A stretch of DNA of 64,000 nucleotides, from positions 1,550,001-1,614,000 of the forward strand of contig NZ_JACHIS010000001.1 of assembly GCF_014203365.1 (NCBI RefSeq), read 5' to 3'. A program made the position numbers and the translations under genes. Source of the DNA: Actinoalloteichus hymeniacidonis (lineage in GTDB: Bacteria; Actinomycetota; Actinomycetes; Mycobacteriales; Pseudonocardiaceae). Position 1 is the stretch's first letter; every line of letters starts with the position of its first letter. The notes below the pieces were generated by a model. That model did no database searches, was not told where the DNA came from, and saw only the letters and a program-made list of their open reading frames with translations. Positions 26,163 through 35,311 of the stretch are shown one piece after another.

Positions 26163-26817
26163 CGTGACCTCGCGGAGCTTCCGCCGGGACTTGGCCAACG
26201 TCCACGAGATGCATCGCACCGTGATGTCGGCCTACCCGGACATCACGGCGGACACCCCTGCCCGCGCGCACTGCGGGGTGCTGTGGCGGCTCGACGAGCG
26301 GGAACGCGGTTTCGTGATCTTCGTGCAGAGCCGAGTGGAACCGAAATGGGCGGGCCTGCCGGATGGCTACGTCATCAAAGAACCGGAGGTCGGACCCTTG
26401 GAGCCGTACCTCCCGACGATCGAGCCCGGCCGCAAACTCGGATTTCGATTGGTGGCCAATCCGACCCGTGCGGTCTTCCCGGAAGGATCGGTGCCGGGCA
26501 ATCGGGGCCGGGGCAAGCCGGTGCCGGTCAGGATGCCCGCTGAACAGCTGGACTGGTTGGCGCGCAAGGGCGAGCAGCACGGTTTCGTGCTGCCGCTAGG
26601 CAGGAATGGGGAGGCCGATATCGCACCCGCACCTCGTCCGAAGCTGACCGGCCGATCGGACAAGAACACGATCACGGTCGAGCCGGTCCGCTTCGACGGT
26701 CATCTCGTCGTGACCGACGCCGATTCGATGCGGGCAGCGGTGTTCGAGGGGATCGGCCGCGCCAAGTCCTATGGCTGCGGTCTGCTCAGCCTCCGGCCGG
26801 TCCGCGCGACGACGTGA
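26137..26817 (+). CDS. cas6e: Cas6e crRNA endoribonuclease (operon B)
   Basis: 226 residues from GTG 26137. It carries the candidate catalytic His26 in EMHRTVMSAYP and the Gly-rich C-terminal loop IGRAKSYGCGLL. It processes repeats in the I-E system. No repeat array is seen near operon B, so its substrate is either the array at 2.5-3.05 kb or one outside the window. It is last in the operon; a strong hairpin terminator begins 6 bases after its stop. Confidence 0.93.
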   Translation: MFLSRLTVDVTSRSFRRDLANVHEMHRTVMSAYPDITADTPARAHCGVLWRLDERERGFVIFVQSRVEPKWAGLPDGYVIKEPEVGPLEPYLPTIEPGRKLGFRLVANPTRAVFPEGSVPGNRGRGKPVPVRMPAEQLDWLARKGEQHGFVLPLGRNGEADIAPAPRPKLTGRSDKNTITVEPVRFDGHLVVTDADSMRAAVFEGIGRAKSYGCGLLSLRPVRATT

Positions 26818-26822
26818 AGAAC

Positions 26823-26862
26823 GCGGGCCGTCCGAATCGCAAGCCCCGGTCGGACGGCCCGC
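26823..26862. terminator. strong hairpin terminator after operon B
   Basis: Perfect 12-base arms GCGGGCCGTCCG and CGGACGGCCCGC with a 16-base loop, immediately after the cas6e stop. It should end transcription of the cas operon before the DUF397 gene. Confidence 0.85.
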
Positions 26863-27075
26863 GCTGCGCATCCTCAGGTCTCCAGGCTTCGATCGAAGTG
26901 GATGTAAAACCGGTTACCCGTCGGTAGAACACCAGGTCAGGAAGTGTCTTCCCCGCGCCCCCGAATCGTCCCGTCACCGACGCCCCTGTCCACCAGAAAA
27001 CGGAGCACCCGATGAACCCAATGGCCGATAATTCAGCCTGCGGCGGAGGTTTGAATCGGACGAAGGAGCGAGGAG

Positions 27076-27264
27076 ATGGCAACTCCGAACTATCCGACGT
27101 GGCGAAAGACGAGTCGGAGCAACGGCCAGGGCGGCGAATGCATCGAGATCGGTTCGGCCCCGGGCTGGGTCGGCATCCGCGATACCAAGAACCGTGACGG
27201 TGGGACCTTAGTGGTCGATCGTGCCGTGTTCGGTGCCTTCCTTGCTGCGGTGAAGAGACACTGA
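27076..27264 (+). CDS. DUF397 protein, orphan
   Basis: 62 residues from ATG 27076, with GAGGAG directly upstream. The family signature is plain: WRKTSRSNGQGGECIEI, VGIRDTKNRDGGTLVV, and a final FGAFLAAVKR. DUF397 proteins usually lie next to an Xre-type helix-turn-helix regulator and act with it in development or as antitoxin-like partners. No such regulator is beside it here, so it is an orphan or its partner is elsewhere. Confidence 0.88.
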   Translation: MATPNYPTWRKTSRSNGQGGECIEIGSAPGWVGIRDTKNRDGGTLVVDRAVFGAFLAAVKRH

Positions 27265-27730
27265 GTCATCGGGCCGCCGCCCCGTTCCGGTTCGCTGAGT
27301 CTGGGGCGCTGGCCTGGTGCTCGACGACCGGTGCCCGCGGTTGTGAGCTTTGGTGGTCAGTGCACTCGACCCCACAGGCTCGCCCTGGTCGCATCGCTAC
27401 CGCCTCGGAGGCGCGTAGTTCCCAAGCGGTCGCGAACTGGCTGCTGGCCAATCCGCCGCACGCGACGCGACCGCCGGGTTCGGTACTGGGGGGCGGGGGG
27501 AGCGCAGTGGCGGAAAAACCGGTGCCGCTTCGGCAGCCCGCCGAACCGACCGAATCGCTCGCTTGGCGGCGCGAGCGACATGGCATCGTGGGCATGCACC
27601 GGCTTCTTACGTCGAAACAGATGTCGAACTGCATCGGAACGAGTGGGATCGAGGCAACAAGCCCCCGGAAACGGAGAAGCTGCGGCAAGGTGGGCGTCAC
27701 GGCGTTGCGCCGTGGCGGGGGTGGTGGGAC
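27265..27730. other. no supported gene
   Basis: About 465 bases between DUF397 and the NB-ARC gene. Several reading frames are open on both strands, but none has a start signal or recognised motif. It probably carries the promoter of the NB-ARC gene. Confidence 0.4.
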
Positions 27731-29920
27731 ATGGAGGAGGATCACAACGGGGCCGCTTCGGGGTGCGGCAACATGGTCGCTGGTGCGCTCACGGGGCAAG
27801 CGGTACAGGCGGGGCTGATCCGCGGCGACATCCACTTTCATTCGAGCGTTGGCGCCGCACCGTACCCGCCTCCCCGGCAGGTTCCGCATTCGTCCGGCCA
27901 TTTCACTGGGCGAGTGGCCGAAATCGACCTATTGAATGCTCTACGAACAGATCACCAGACGCGCAGGCTGGTCCTCGCGATGTCAGGGCTCGGTGGGGTG
28001 GGAAAGTCGACGTTGGCGAGACGCTGGCTGCACCAGATCTGGCCGCATACTGGAGATGGGCAGTTCTATGCAGAGCTCGGTGGATTCAGCGGCGGCAGCC
28101 CGGCATCCCCGACCAAAGTCCTCGCGGGCTTCCTACGTTCGATGGGCGTGGGCGAGGAGCAGATCCCCGCAGACCTAGCGGATCGAGCCGCGCTGTTCCG
28201 GACGTTGACGGCCGATAAGGCCGTTGCAGTGTTGTTGGACGACGCGGCCACAGCCGCCCAGGTCCGCCCGCTGCTTCCGTCGTCTTCCCGCAGCGTGGTC
28301 GTTGTGACCAGCAGGATGAGGCTCGTCGGGTTGAGCCTGGAAGGCTGCAGATTCGTCGAGCTGAGACCCTTGGACGAGTCGAGTTCGGTGGAGTTGCTCA
28401 CCAACATCGTCGGCGCGCAGCGAACCGACGCCGAGCCGGCTGTCACCACTGCGTTGGCGCGACAGTGTGCCGGTCTTCCCGTTGCATTGTCGGTGGCGGG
28501 CGCCCGATTGGCGGCACGTCCTCGACAACCGATTAGAAGATTGGTAGCGGAGCTGTCTTCGAGTGATAAGCGGCTGTCCCGCCTAGCAGTGGATGCGATG
28601 TCGGTCGACGCGGTCTTCGATCTGTCGTATCGGAACCTCGAACCCGAGGTAGCCGAGGTATACCGATTGGTGGGCTGGCATCCGGGGCGGGAGTATGGCG
28701 CCGCCGTGATAGCCGCTGTGGCAGGTCTACCGGTGGACGTGGTCGAGGAGTTGCTCGCTGGCCTCGCCGAAGCATCGATGCTCGAGGAGCCGGCCGAAGG
28801 TCGATTTCGACAGCATGACCTCCTTCGGCTGCACGCGGCAGCACAATGCGACCATGCCAGGGGTGTGCAATGGGTACGCGCTATGGCGGAGTACTACCTA
28901 CGGCGGGCAGTAGGCGCTGACCTAGTGGTTGTGCCGCTTCGGCCGAGGGTGGGTCCGGTCTACGCCACTGCGCGATCGGCGCCGCCCGCATTCGACTCCG
29001 CTGCCGCAGCGCTGGGTTGGCTCAGGCTCGAACGAGAGAATCTGTCCGTCGTATTGGAACAAGCCGTCCAACATGAGTGGTTCGAGTTGGCCTGGCAATT
29101 GAGCGAGTCTTTGTGGGGGCTGTTCCTGCACTCGCGTCGTGCCGAGGAATCACTGGCGGCGATCAGGCTGGGGATCGACGCTGCACGCAGATGTGGCCAT
29201 GTCTTGGGCGAGGCCACCTTGATGGGGCAGGAAGTGTTCGTCCTTCTTGAGATCGGCTCGACGGACGCAGCCCTCCAGTCCGGTACCGAGGCGTTGACGC
29301 TCGCCCATCGGGTGGGCGATCGGCAGCTCGAAGCCAGCGCCCTCGCCCATCTCGGCGAAGCTGCTCGGAAGCGTTGCCATTTCACCGACGCGCTGGATTA
29401 TCTACGTCGTTCTCTGGACTTGGAGGAAGGCCCCGGTGCTACCCGAGGCGCAGCATTTCGTCACCGTTCGATCGCGCGAGTCCTGCTCGACCTGGACCGC
29501 GTCGACGAGGCGATCGAGGAGTTCGAATGTGCCCGTCGGTTGCTGACAGCGATCCCTGATCAGGTAGGCGCGGCTCGGATAGCGATGTTTCTCGGCGGTG
29601 CCCGCTTGCGTGCAGGTCGCCCAACCGAGGCCGAGTCAGCGTTGGCCGAGGCATTGACGGTGATGGAGTCGGGCGGTTCACCGTTCTATCAAGCCGAGGC
29701 ACACCGGGGCCTTGGCGAGGTCGCCGAGTACCGAGGTGACCAAGCCAAGGCCGAGCACCACTACCGGCGCGCCCTTGATCTGTATGGCGGGGCTCGGATG
29801 TCACCGAAGTCGGAGATCGTGCAGGCCGCTCTGGAACGACTTCGGGTCGCCGATATCGACGCAGTGGGCGAGTCTCCCGGCCCGGACACACCGGGTAGCA
29901 GTCCTACCGACATCCTGTGA
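27731..29920 (+). CDS. NB-ARC/TPR STAND-family ATPase
   Basis: 729 residues from ATG 27731; this start gives the usual short N-terminus MEEDHNGAASG...GDIHFHSS of streptomycete-type NB-ARC proteins. The P-loop GLGGVGKST is at residues 86-94, the Walker B AVLLDDA is near 165, a sensor VVVTSRM near 193, and GLPVAL marks the ARC helix. The C-terminal 300 residues contain TPR-like repeats (EASALAHLGEAARKRC, GAAFRHRSIARVLLDL). Such STAND ATPases oligomerise on binding a ligand and act as regulators or in defence. It lacks an N-terminal DNA-binding or effector domain, so it may work with a separate partner. Its 3' end overlaps the next convergent gene. Confidence 0.85.
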   Translation: MEEDHNGAASGCGNMVAGALTGQAVQAGLIRGDIHFHSSVGAAPYPPPRQVPHSSGHFTGRVAEIDLLNALRTDHQTRRLVLAMSGLGGVGKSTLARRWLHQIWPHTGDGQFYAELGGFSGGSPASPTKVLAGFLRSMGVGEEQIPADLADRAALFRTLTADKAVAVLLDDAATAAQVRPLLPSSSRSVVVVTSRMRLVGLSLEGCRFVELRPLDESSSVELLTNIVGAQRTDAEPAVTTALARQCAGLPVALSVAGARLAARPRQPIRRLVAELSSSDKRLSRLAVDAMSVDAVFDLSYRNLEPEVAEVYRLVGWHPGREYGAAVIAAVAGLPVDVVEELLAGLAEASMLEEPAEGRFRQHDLLRLHAAAQCDHARGVQWVRAMAEYYLRRAVGADLVVVPLRPRVGPVYATARSAPPAFDSAAAALGWLRLERENLSVVLEQAVQHEWFELAWQLSESLWGLFLHSRRAEESLAAIRLGIDAARRCGHVLGEATLMGQEVFVLLEIGSTDAALQSGTEALTLAHRVGDRQLEASALAHLGEAARKRCHFTDALDYLRRSLDLEEGPGATRGAAFRHRSIARVLLDLDRVDEAIEEFECARRLLTAIPDQVGAARIAMFLGGARLRAGRPTEAESALAEALTVMESGGSPFYQAEAHRGLGEVAEYRGDQAKAEHHYRRALDLYGGARMSPKSEIVQAALERLRVADIDAVGESPGPDTPGSSPTDIL

Positions 29921-30415
29921 TCCTGTGGCCATCGGTATGGCAGAGGCCAACCGCGCCAACGGATGCCCTTGCACCACCCAGGTGAACGCGGCCGCCGCCC
30001 ACCACCGGACCGGGCATTCGTCGATCCCGTCCCCTTCGAACGGGATGTCGACGTGGATCGGCTCGCCGACCGCTGCACCGATGCTCAAATGCCGGTCGAT
30101 TCCAGCAACGACCGCCATGCCTGCCCCGACATGGACAGCCAACATTTCGTCTACTCGCTGAGCGGGTGCTTCCTGCGGTCTGGTGTCGATCAGAACGTCA
30201 ACAGATTCCACGTCGGAGTTCGATAACCGTCCGACATCGCCCAGTAAGAAGGTGGCGGGAGGCAGCTGCTCGCCGAGCTGAGGAATCTCGGGATCCTCGA
30301 TGGCGAACGTCCAGGTCCCCGGGAGCGAACCGGGGTTCTTCGGGAGCTGGCGGATCGACATCGGAAGCAGAAGGCGAAGCACTTCTGCGGTGGGACCGGC
30401 GACATTGCCTCTCAT
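29801..30415 (-). CDS. hypothetical protein coupled to a glycosyltransferase-like gene
   Basis: 204 residues from ATG 30415, which overlaps the preceding stop in an ATGA junction, so it is probably real and co-translated. No domain is recognised. It contains DPEIPQLGEQLPPATFLLGDVGRL near residue 45 and a later VHVDIPFEGDGIDE. The last 120 bases overlap the end of the convergent NB-ARC gene, an unusually long overlap, so the true stop region deserves checking. Confidence 0.55.
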   Translation of the reverse strand: MRGNVAGPTAEVLRLLLPMSIRQLPKNPGSLPGTWTFAIEDPEIPQLGEQLPPATFLLGDVGRLSNSDVESVDVLIDTRPQEAPAQRVDEMLAVHVGAGMAVVAGIDRHLSIGAAVGEPIHVDIPFEGDGIDECPVRWWAAAAFTWVVQGHPLARLASAIPMATGSQDVGRTATRCVRAGRLAHCVDIGDPKSFQSGLHDLRLR

Positions 30416-31644
30416 AGGGTTCTCCCATCGAACGACAGGGTGGCAGGCAGCGGAACTGGTGATACGGGCAGTCGCCGGGAGGGCTCTGGTAACCCGAGGA
30501 TCCGATACATGAGTTGCCGCAGGATGCCACTCGCCTGGCCCTGTCGCGATGTCAGTGCACCCGCCAGCACCTCGCCGATATGCGAAGGCCAGCTCGCCAT
30601 GGCGGCGTCGACCTGCGCGCGGATCGGGCATCGCAGGTTCAGCAGCTCAGCGTGCTCGGCGACCTTCGCCGCGAGGCTTTCCGCCCTGAGTTGGAATCGA
30701 GGGTGTGCCGCCAGCAAGACGGGCCGACCGAGGCCTGCTGCGTACTGCGTCACCGAGCCGTGATCGCCGATGACGCAGTCTGCCGCGACGAGCGCAGCCC
30801 GCCAACCCTCTTCGGGCGGCACCATACGAAGTCCTGCCTGCATGGCCTCGCTGAGCCAGGCGGTGATCTGGCGCCTACCGTGCACCGTCCAGGCATTGGG
30901 GTGCAGGATGCCGACCACCTGGAAGTCCTCGCGCGGGAGGCCTTCCACGATTCGGCTGAAAAGGTCGTGGTGCTCACCGAAACCCGACTGCGGAGTCCAG
31001 GTGGATGTGACGACCACCAACCGCCTGCCATCGTCGACACCCAGGGCACGTCGATACAGATCTCGATAAGGCAGCGAGGCCAACAGCCGGTCGAAACAGA
31101 CATCGCCTGCGACGACGGCCGTCGATACCGCCTCGGGACAGGATTGTCGGAGCACAGCCAATTCGTCATCGTGTGTCAATGCCAAGGCTGCCGACACAAG
31201 CCGCCCGTCTCGCACGAGATGTTGTCTGCCGAGACCGTGTTCTGGTCGGAAGCCCGAGGCAGGGTCGGCAGGGCGCAGTCGAGACTTGAGGAGGCTTGCG
31301 CCGTGCGGCAGAGTCAGGACCGGCCCGTGCACACGATCGACGTCGGTGCGGGCTGCTGCCAGCACCAGATCGAATCGAGTGCGCTGGGCCTGATGCCACG
31401 GCATCACGATGCCGCCGTGCTCCCGGGCGAATTCGGCGGCGCCAGGCCAATTCTCCTCGGAACCCGACACCGTTGTGACCACCTGGATTCGGTGGTCGGT
31501 CTCCAGCAACGGCAGCACGTCTAAGAGCCGGACGCCCGCGACAAGGTGCGGCACGAGCATAAGGACGTCCTTGCAGCCGCGCCGAGTGATTCGGCCCGCC
31601 GCATCCGGACCTACCGGTCCGCGAATCCACGCTTCCCCCGACAT
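30412..31644 (-). CDS. glycosyltransferase-like protein (GT-B/CDP-glycerol transferase-like fold)
   Basis: 410 residues from ATG 31644, with GAGAGGGG upstream; the longer open frame extends into the promoter region and is not used. The layout suggests a GT-B fold: an N-terminal Rossmann part (DVLMLVPHLVAGVRLLDVLPLLE), TLPHGASLLKS, VVVTSTWTPQSGFGEH, and a second half with PVVGILHPNAW-type and DCVIGDHGSVTQYAAGLGRPVLLA, where GDHGS/T and GRPVL are typical of nucleotide-sugar or CDP-glycerol transferases. Substrate unknown. It diverges from the SARP regulator, and repeats at 31742-31793 lie upstream, so it is a likely target of that regulator. Confidence 0.6.
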   Translation of the reverse strand: MSGEAWIRGPVGPDAAGRITRRGCKDVLMLVPHLVAGVRLLDVLPLLETDHRIQVVTTVSGSEENWPGAAEFAREHGGIVMPWHQAQRTRFDLVLAAARTDVDRVHGPVLTLPHGASLLKSRLRPADPASGFRPEHGLGRQHLVRDGRLVSAALALTHDDELAVLRQSCPEAVSTAVVAGDVCFDRLLASLPYRDLYRRALGVDDGRRLVVVTSTWTPQSGFGEHHDLFSRIVEGLPREDFQVVGILHPNAWTVHGRRQITAWLSEAMQAGLRMVPPEEGWRAALVAADCVIGDHGSVTQYAAGLGRPVLLAAHPRFQLRAESLAAKVAEHAELLNLRCPIRAQVDAAMASWPSHIGEVLAGALTSRQGQASGILRQLMYRILGLPEPSRRLPVSPVPLPATLSFDGRTL

Positions 31645-31741
31645 GGCGATCCCCTCTCTTCCCCTCCGGCCGTGGTGACGCCCGGGGTTCTTCTGGACGA
31701 CGGTCGAACGACCGGGCCCGTCCCAGGCTGACGGCCGATGT

Positions 31742-31793
31742 GGACAGAACAGGGACAACGAGCGAGACAGCACCGGGGACACCAGGGGGGACA
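31742..31793. promoter_or_regulatory. five (G/A)GACA direct repeats at 11-12 bp period
   Basis: GGACA or AGACA begins at 31742, 31753, 31765, 31777 and 31789, steps of 11, 12, 12 and 12 bases. SARP regulators bind direct repeats spaced by about one helical turn, and a SARP gene starts about 300 bases to the right. The block lies about 100-150 bases upstream of the divergent glycosyltransferase-like gene. Confidence 0.55.
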
Positions 31794-31821
31794 GAGTGCG
31801 GACGCGGCTGGTTCTCGCTGC

Positions 31822-31846
31822 GGCGAAGATCTTGAAACTCTTCGCC
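31822..31846. promoter_or_regulatory. 8-bp inverted repeat in the divergent promoter region
   Basis: Arms GGCGAAGA and TCTTCGCC with a 9-base loop, between the glycosyltransferase-like and SARP genes. It may be an operator or a transcript hairpin. Apart from this and the repeats at 31742-31793, the 31645-32086 gap shows no gene. Confidence 0.4.
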
Positions 31847-32086
31847 TCCGTGCTTGACTGGGTTTCGCGGTGGCACGATCTGCTGCTCATAGGCTGGCGC
31901 CGGTCCAGCCTCCCGGTGGGATTCGGCTTCTGCGCTGTTGAATCGGAATGCTTCGGCGGCGGTGCGCTCCACCACTTGGGGTAATTCCGGGTCTCGCGTC
32001 GAATCGCTCTACGGAAACCACTCGAATGTGATCCAGCTCTCGGCGACACTATGGGTGAAGCCGGTGCCAGCGGAGGGTGGGACTGG

Positions 32087-35005
32087 GTGACGGTCGAGTT
32101 CAAAATTCTTGGAGAGACCAGGATTCTCGTCGGTGGCACACCGGTCGAGTTGAAGAGAAACAGAGTCCGATGTCTTCTCGCTCTGCTGTTGTTGCATGCA
32201 AATACAACGGTGAGCCGGGATCGGTTGCTGCACTTGGTGTGGTCCTCTTCCACCGCTGTGGATTCCAGTCAAGTCGATCGATCTTCGCTTCAAGATCATA
32301 TTAAGTTGGTGCGGCGATCGATCAAGAACCTGCCTGCGAGTCTCAGTTCGGTGGGAGCGGGTTATCGGTTGGATGTCGAGAAAAAGTTGATCGACTATCA
32401 CCGCTTCGGTGACGTGTTGGCTGCGGCGCGTAGTGTCGGTGTTGGAAGGGATCCCGCGCGGGTACGCGATCTACTCGCACCTGTCGTCGATCTCTGGGAC
32501 GCGCAGCCGCTGCTCGATCTGAAGAGTCAGCGGGCAGAATCCCTGCGCGAGGAGATGATCAAGGATCGATTTCTTCCTGCCTGCCTGCTGTTGGCGGAAA
32601 GCCATCTCGCCTTGGGCCACCCTGGCGATGTCCTGGCGCTATTCGACCGGGTCGAAGCTGCCCACGACGTCGACCAGCGTTTCGCGGTGGCCCGGATTGA
32701 CGCTCTCATCGGCCTCGGCAGACACGAGGATGCCGCGAGCCTGTGCGAGCGGACCCTAGAGGATCTCTCGAAACGAGGGCGATTCATCGGGCCGGAGATT
32801 CAGGCCCGGCAGGAACTGCTTCGTCCATCTCCGCAATCGAGTGTGCGCCCCGCGCCCATCCCCGTCGCAGTCGAGATGCCGCGACCGCAGCAACTGCCCC
32901 AGGCGAGCAACCTCGTCGGGCGTGCCGATCTGCTGGCCAAGCTTGACGACGCGATGCCAGCGGAGCATGAGCCGATCTCCGGCGTGATCGTCCTGCATTC
33001 CGCAGGAGGGTGTGGCAAGACGGCTCTTGCGGTGACCTGGGCCCACCGCCCGCCTCAGCTGGCCCGCTTTCCGGACGGACGGCTCTTCGTCGATCTCGAG
33101 GGCTACGGTCCGGGTCGCCCGGCGGACTCCGGTCAGGTATTGGCTGACTTCCTGGTGAGTTTCGGTGTCGATCCCGACGCCATTCCCGCCAGGCTTGATC
33201 AGCGTGTGGACCGCCTCCGCGAGCTCCTTGCGGGGAAGCGGGTCTTGGCGATCCTGGACAACGCCCGCGACGAGGCCCACATCCGTCCTCTCCTGGATGC
33301 TCTGTCGGGATGCCACATCCTTGTGACGAGTCGCAACCGCTTCGAAGATCTCACCGTCCACTACGGCGCCGAGGAGATCGAGGTGGGTCCACTCACGGTT
33401 GAGTCCAGCCGCCGGTACCTCACAAGGGGAATCGGGTCGCCGCGTGCGGTCGGCGACCCGATGGCCTTCAACGCTCTGATCGATCTCTGCGGCGGGATCC
33501 CGCTTGCGCTGCGCATCCTCAGGGCGCGCGCATCGAAGCAGCGCTCGACGCCGTTGGCGGCGTTACTCGAAGAGGAGCCGAGGCATTTGCTGGAATACGG
33601 CTCAAACAGGCCGTTGTCTGTGGTCTTCTCGGGGTCCTACGAGGTGCTCGGTCCTGAGACGCGGTGGTTGTTCCGCAGCCTTGGCGGCCATCCGGGCGCC
33701 ATCTTCGGGGTGGAGGCGGCGGCGGCCGTCGCCGATCTGAGTGCCGAAGCCACCCGACGTAACTTGGAGCTGTTGGTAGAGGCGCATCTCATCGAGCCGG
33801 AGGTGCGCGGGAGGTACCGTTTTCACGACCTCTTGCGGGAGTACGCGGTTGGGCTGCTGGATCTCGATCCCACGGGCCAGGAGCGAACCGCGGTGGTGCG
33901 GCGGATCCTCGATTGGTATCTGCTCGTGGCGCGCAACGCCGAGTCGGTGATCAACCCGACCAGAGAGCTGGATCCGTTGCCCGGCGAGGTCTCCACCCTC
34001 CAGCTACTCACCTTCTCCGGGGTCGATGACGCGATGGGATGGTTCGAGCGGGAAGGCCCCAACCTGTTCGCCGCCGTCGAAGCAGGGCATACCTGCGGTA
34101 TGGACGCGCAGACGTGGCGAATAGCGAACACCTTCGGCGATGTCTTTTATCGATTGGGACAGGCAGACCGGGCTACCCGCGCACTGGAGACGGCCCTGGC
34201 CTCGGCCCGGCGGATTCGAGAAAACGAGCCTGCCGCCGAGTTCAAGGTGCTGAACAATCTGGGATTCTCCTACATGAACCAGCGGCGAAATAGCGACGCA
34301 TTTCGGGTGTTCCGGCTGGCATATTCGGGTTTCGAGCGAATGGATCATGCTGAAGGGATGGCCAGCATCCTAGCTAATCTGGCATTCCTGGAGACCAGAA
34401 TCGGGGATCCGCAGCAAGCGGTGGTGTTAGCTGAGAAATCTTTGGACATCTATACCCGACTGAATAAAATTTTGGAGGTTGGTCAGCTGCGCGTCGTGCT
34501 CGGTATTGTCTATCGGATGGTCGGGGATAGATCCAACGCGATCGGATCATTGTGGCTCGCCGTGGGTATCGGACGTGAAATCGACGCCCTTCAGGTGACG
34601 GGAGACGGGCTCCTCGAGTTGAGCGTCGTCTATCTGGAAATGAAGGAAATCGACCTTTCCGTTAGCTGCGCTTCTGACGCACTCGCGCTGCTGACACAGG
34701 TCAAGAGCGGTCCTCGCATCGCGGCGGCGCACCTGGCGCTGGCAAAGGCGCTGTACGGGCAGTCCGATCTCGTGGCGGCCGAACGGCATGCGGGTGCGGC
34801 GGTGCATCTGCTCCGACTTCGCCCCGATGCGGAGGCTGCCGTCCGCGCGCTGGAAATCCTGTCCGACGTGCTCATCGCACAGGATCGATTAGCGGAGGCA
34901 CGCGAGGCGACCGGGCTTGCCATCGAACTGCTGGCGGCGGGGCACCCGCTTCAGGCGGACCTGCGCTCCAAGCTGGCGGCTCTCGGGACGACTTCCCCTC
35001 GATAG
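32087..35005 (+). CDS. SARP/AfsR-type regulator with NB-ARC and TPR domains
   Basis: 972 residues from GTG 32087, preferred over ATG 32051 because GGAGGG precedes it. Domain order: OmpR-like winged helix (FKILGETRILVGGTPVELKRNRVRCLLALLLLHANTTVS, residues 1-90), bacterial transcriptional activator domain (about 95-245), NB-ARC ATPase with P-loop GGCGKTA near 306 and ILDNARDE near 390, then TPR repeats to the end. AfsR-like proteins activate secondary-metabolism or development genes. It is divergent from the glycosyltransferase-like gene. A leucine TTA codon is not obvious, so control by bldA is not indicated. Confidence 0.92.
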   Translation: MTVEFKILGETRILVGGTPVELKRNRVRCLLALLLLHANTTVSRDRLLHLVWSSSTAVDSSQVDRSSLQDHIKLVRRSIKNLPASLSSVGAGYRLDVEKKLIDYHRFGDVLAAARSVGVGRDPARVRDLLAPVVDLWDAQPLLDLKSQRAESLREEMIKDRFLPACLLLAESHLALGHPGDVLALFDRVEAAHDVDQRFAVARIDALIGLGRHEDAASLCERTLEDLSKRGRFIGPEIQARQELLRPSPQSSVRPAPIPVAVEMPRPQQLPQASNLVGRADLLAKLDDAMPAEHEPISGVIVLHSAGGCGKTALAVTWAHRPPQLARFPDGRLFVDLEGYGPGRPADSGQVLADFLVSFGVDPDAIPARLDQRVDRLRELLAGKRVLAILDNARDEAHIRPLLDALSGCHILVTSRNRFEDLTVHYGAEEIEVGPLTVESSRRYLTRGIGSPRAVGDPMAFNALIDLCGGIPLALRILRARASKQRSTPLAALLEEEPRHLLEYGSNRPLSVVFSGSYEVLGPETRWLFRSLGGHPGAIFGVEAAAAVADLSAEATRRNLELLVEAHLIEPEVRGRYRFHDLLREYAVGLLDLDPTGQERTAVVRRILDWYLLVARNAESVINPTRELDPLPGEVSTLQLLTFSGVDDAMGWFEREGPNLFAAVEAGHTCGMDAQTWRIANTFGDVFYRLGQADRATRALETALASARRIRENEPAAEFKVLNNLGFSYMNQRRNSDAFRVFRLAYSGFERMDHAEGMASILANLAFLETRIGDPQQAVVLAEKSLDIYTRLNKILEVGQLRVVLGIVYRMVGDRSNAIGSLWLAVGIGREIDALQVTGDGLLELSVVYLEMKEIDLSVSCASDALALLTQVKSGPRIAAAHLALAKALYGQSDLVAAERHAGAAVHLLRLRPDAEAAVRALEILSDVLIAQDRLAEAREATGLAIELLAAGHPLQADLRSKLAALGTTSPR

Positions 35006-35226
35006 GTGCCTCGGCGACCTATCGCACTCCGCTCGGTGACCAGAATAATCACTCTCAGTATTCCTTGAATTTTTGACTACCCCTTGGGTCGCCTGTTCGA
35101 GGCGGTTCGCTGCCGAGTTTCTTTACGTTGGGCCCGACCATTCCCTATCGGTGTGGCGCGGTAGTGTCTCGGAGACCGAAAAGGATGACGGGAAGGAGGT
35201 ATCGCGAGAGGAGGTGAGTAACACCT

Positions 35227-35307
35227 GTGTTAGGAACCATCGCAATCTGGGCCACCGGTCTTCAGATCGGCGTGATGAGGATCTTTGAGGTGTGGCCTTT
35301 TATGTGA
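35227..35307 (+). CDS. 26-residue hydrophobic peptide, toxin-like small ORF
   Basis: A GTG at 35227 lies 9 bases after a near-perfect AGGAGGTGA ribosome binding site and opens a 26-codon frame ending at TGA 35305. The peptide is strongly hydrophobic (I, L, V, F and W), with one Arg and one Glu near its C-terminal end, consistent with one membrane helix. A G+C-rich hairpin begins five bases after the stop. A competing frame from the GTG at 35215 inside the same ribosome binding site gives a charged peptide and is less likely. The layout (tiny hydrophobic ORF, strong start signal, structured 3' end) resembles type I toxins or holin-like peptides, but no antitoxin RNA can be shown from sequence alone. 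Confidence 0.5.
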   Translation: MLGTIAIWATGLQIGVMRIFEVWPFM

Positions 35308-35311
35308 CCGG

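Noticed and set aside
26946-26975. A possible I-E repeat half (TCTTCCCCGCGCCCCCG) downstream of operon B
   Set aside because: Only the left half resembles a repeat, the complementary GGGG arm is missing and it occurs once, so no array can be claimed.
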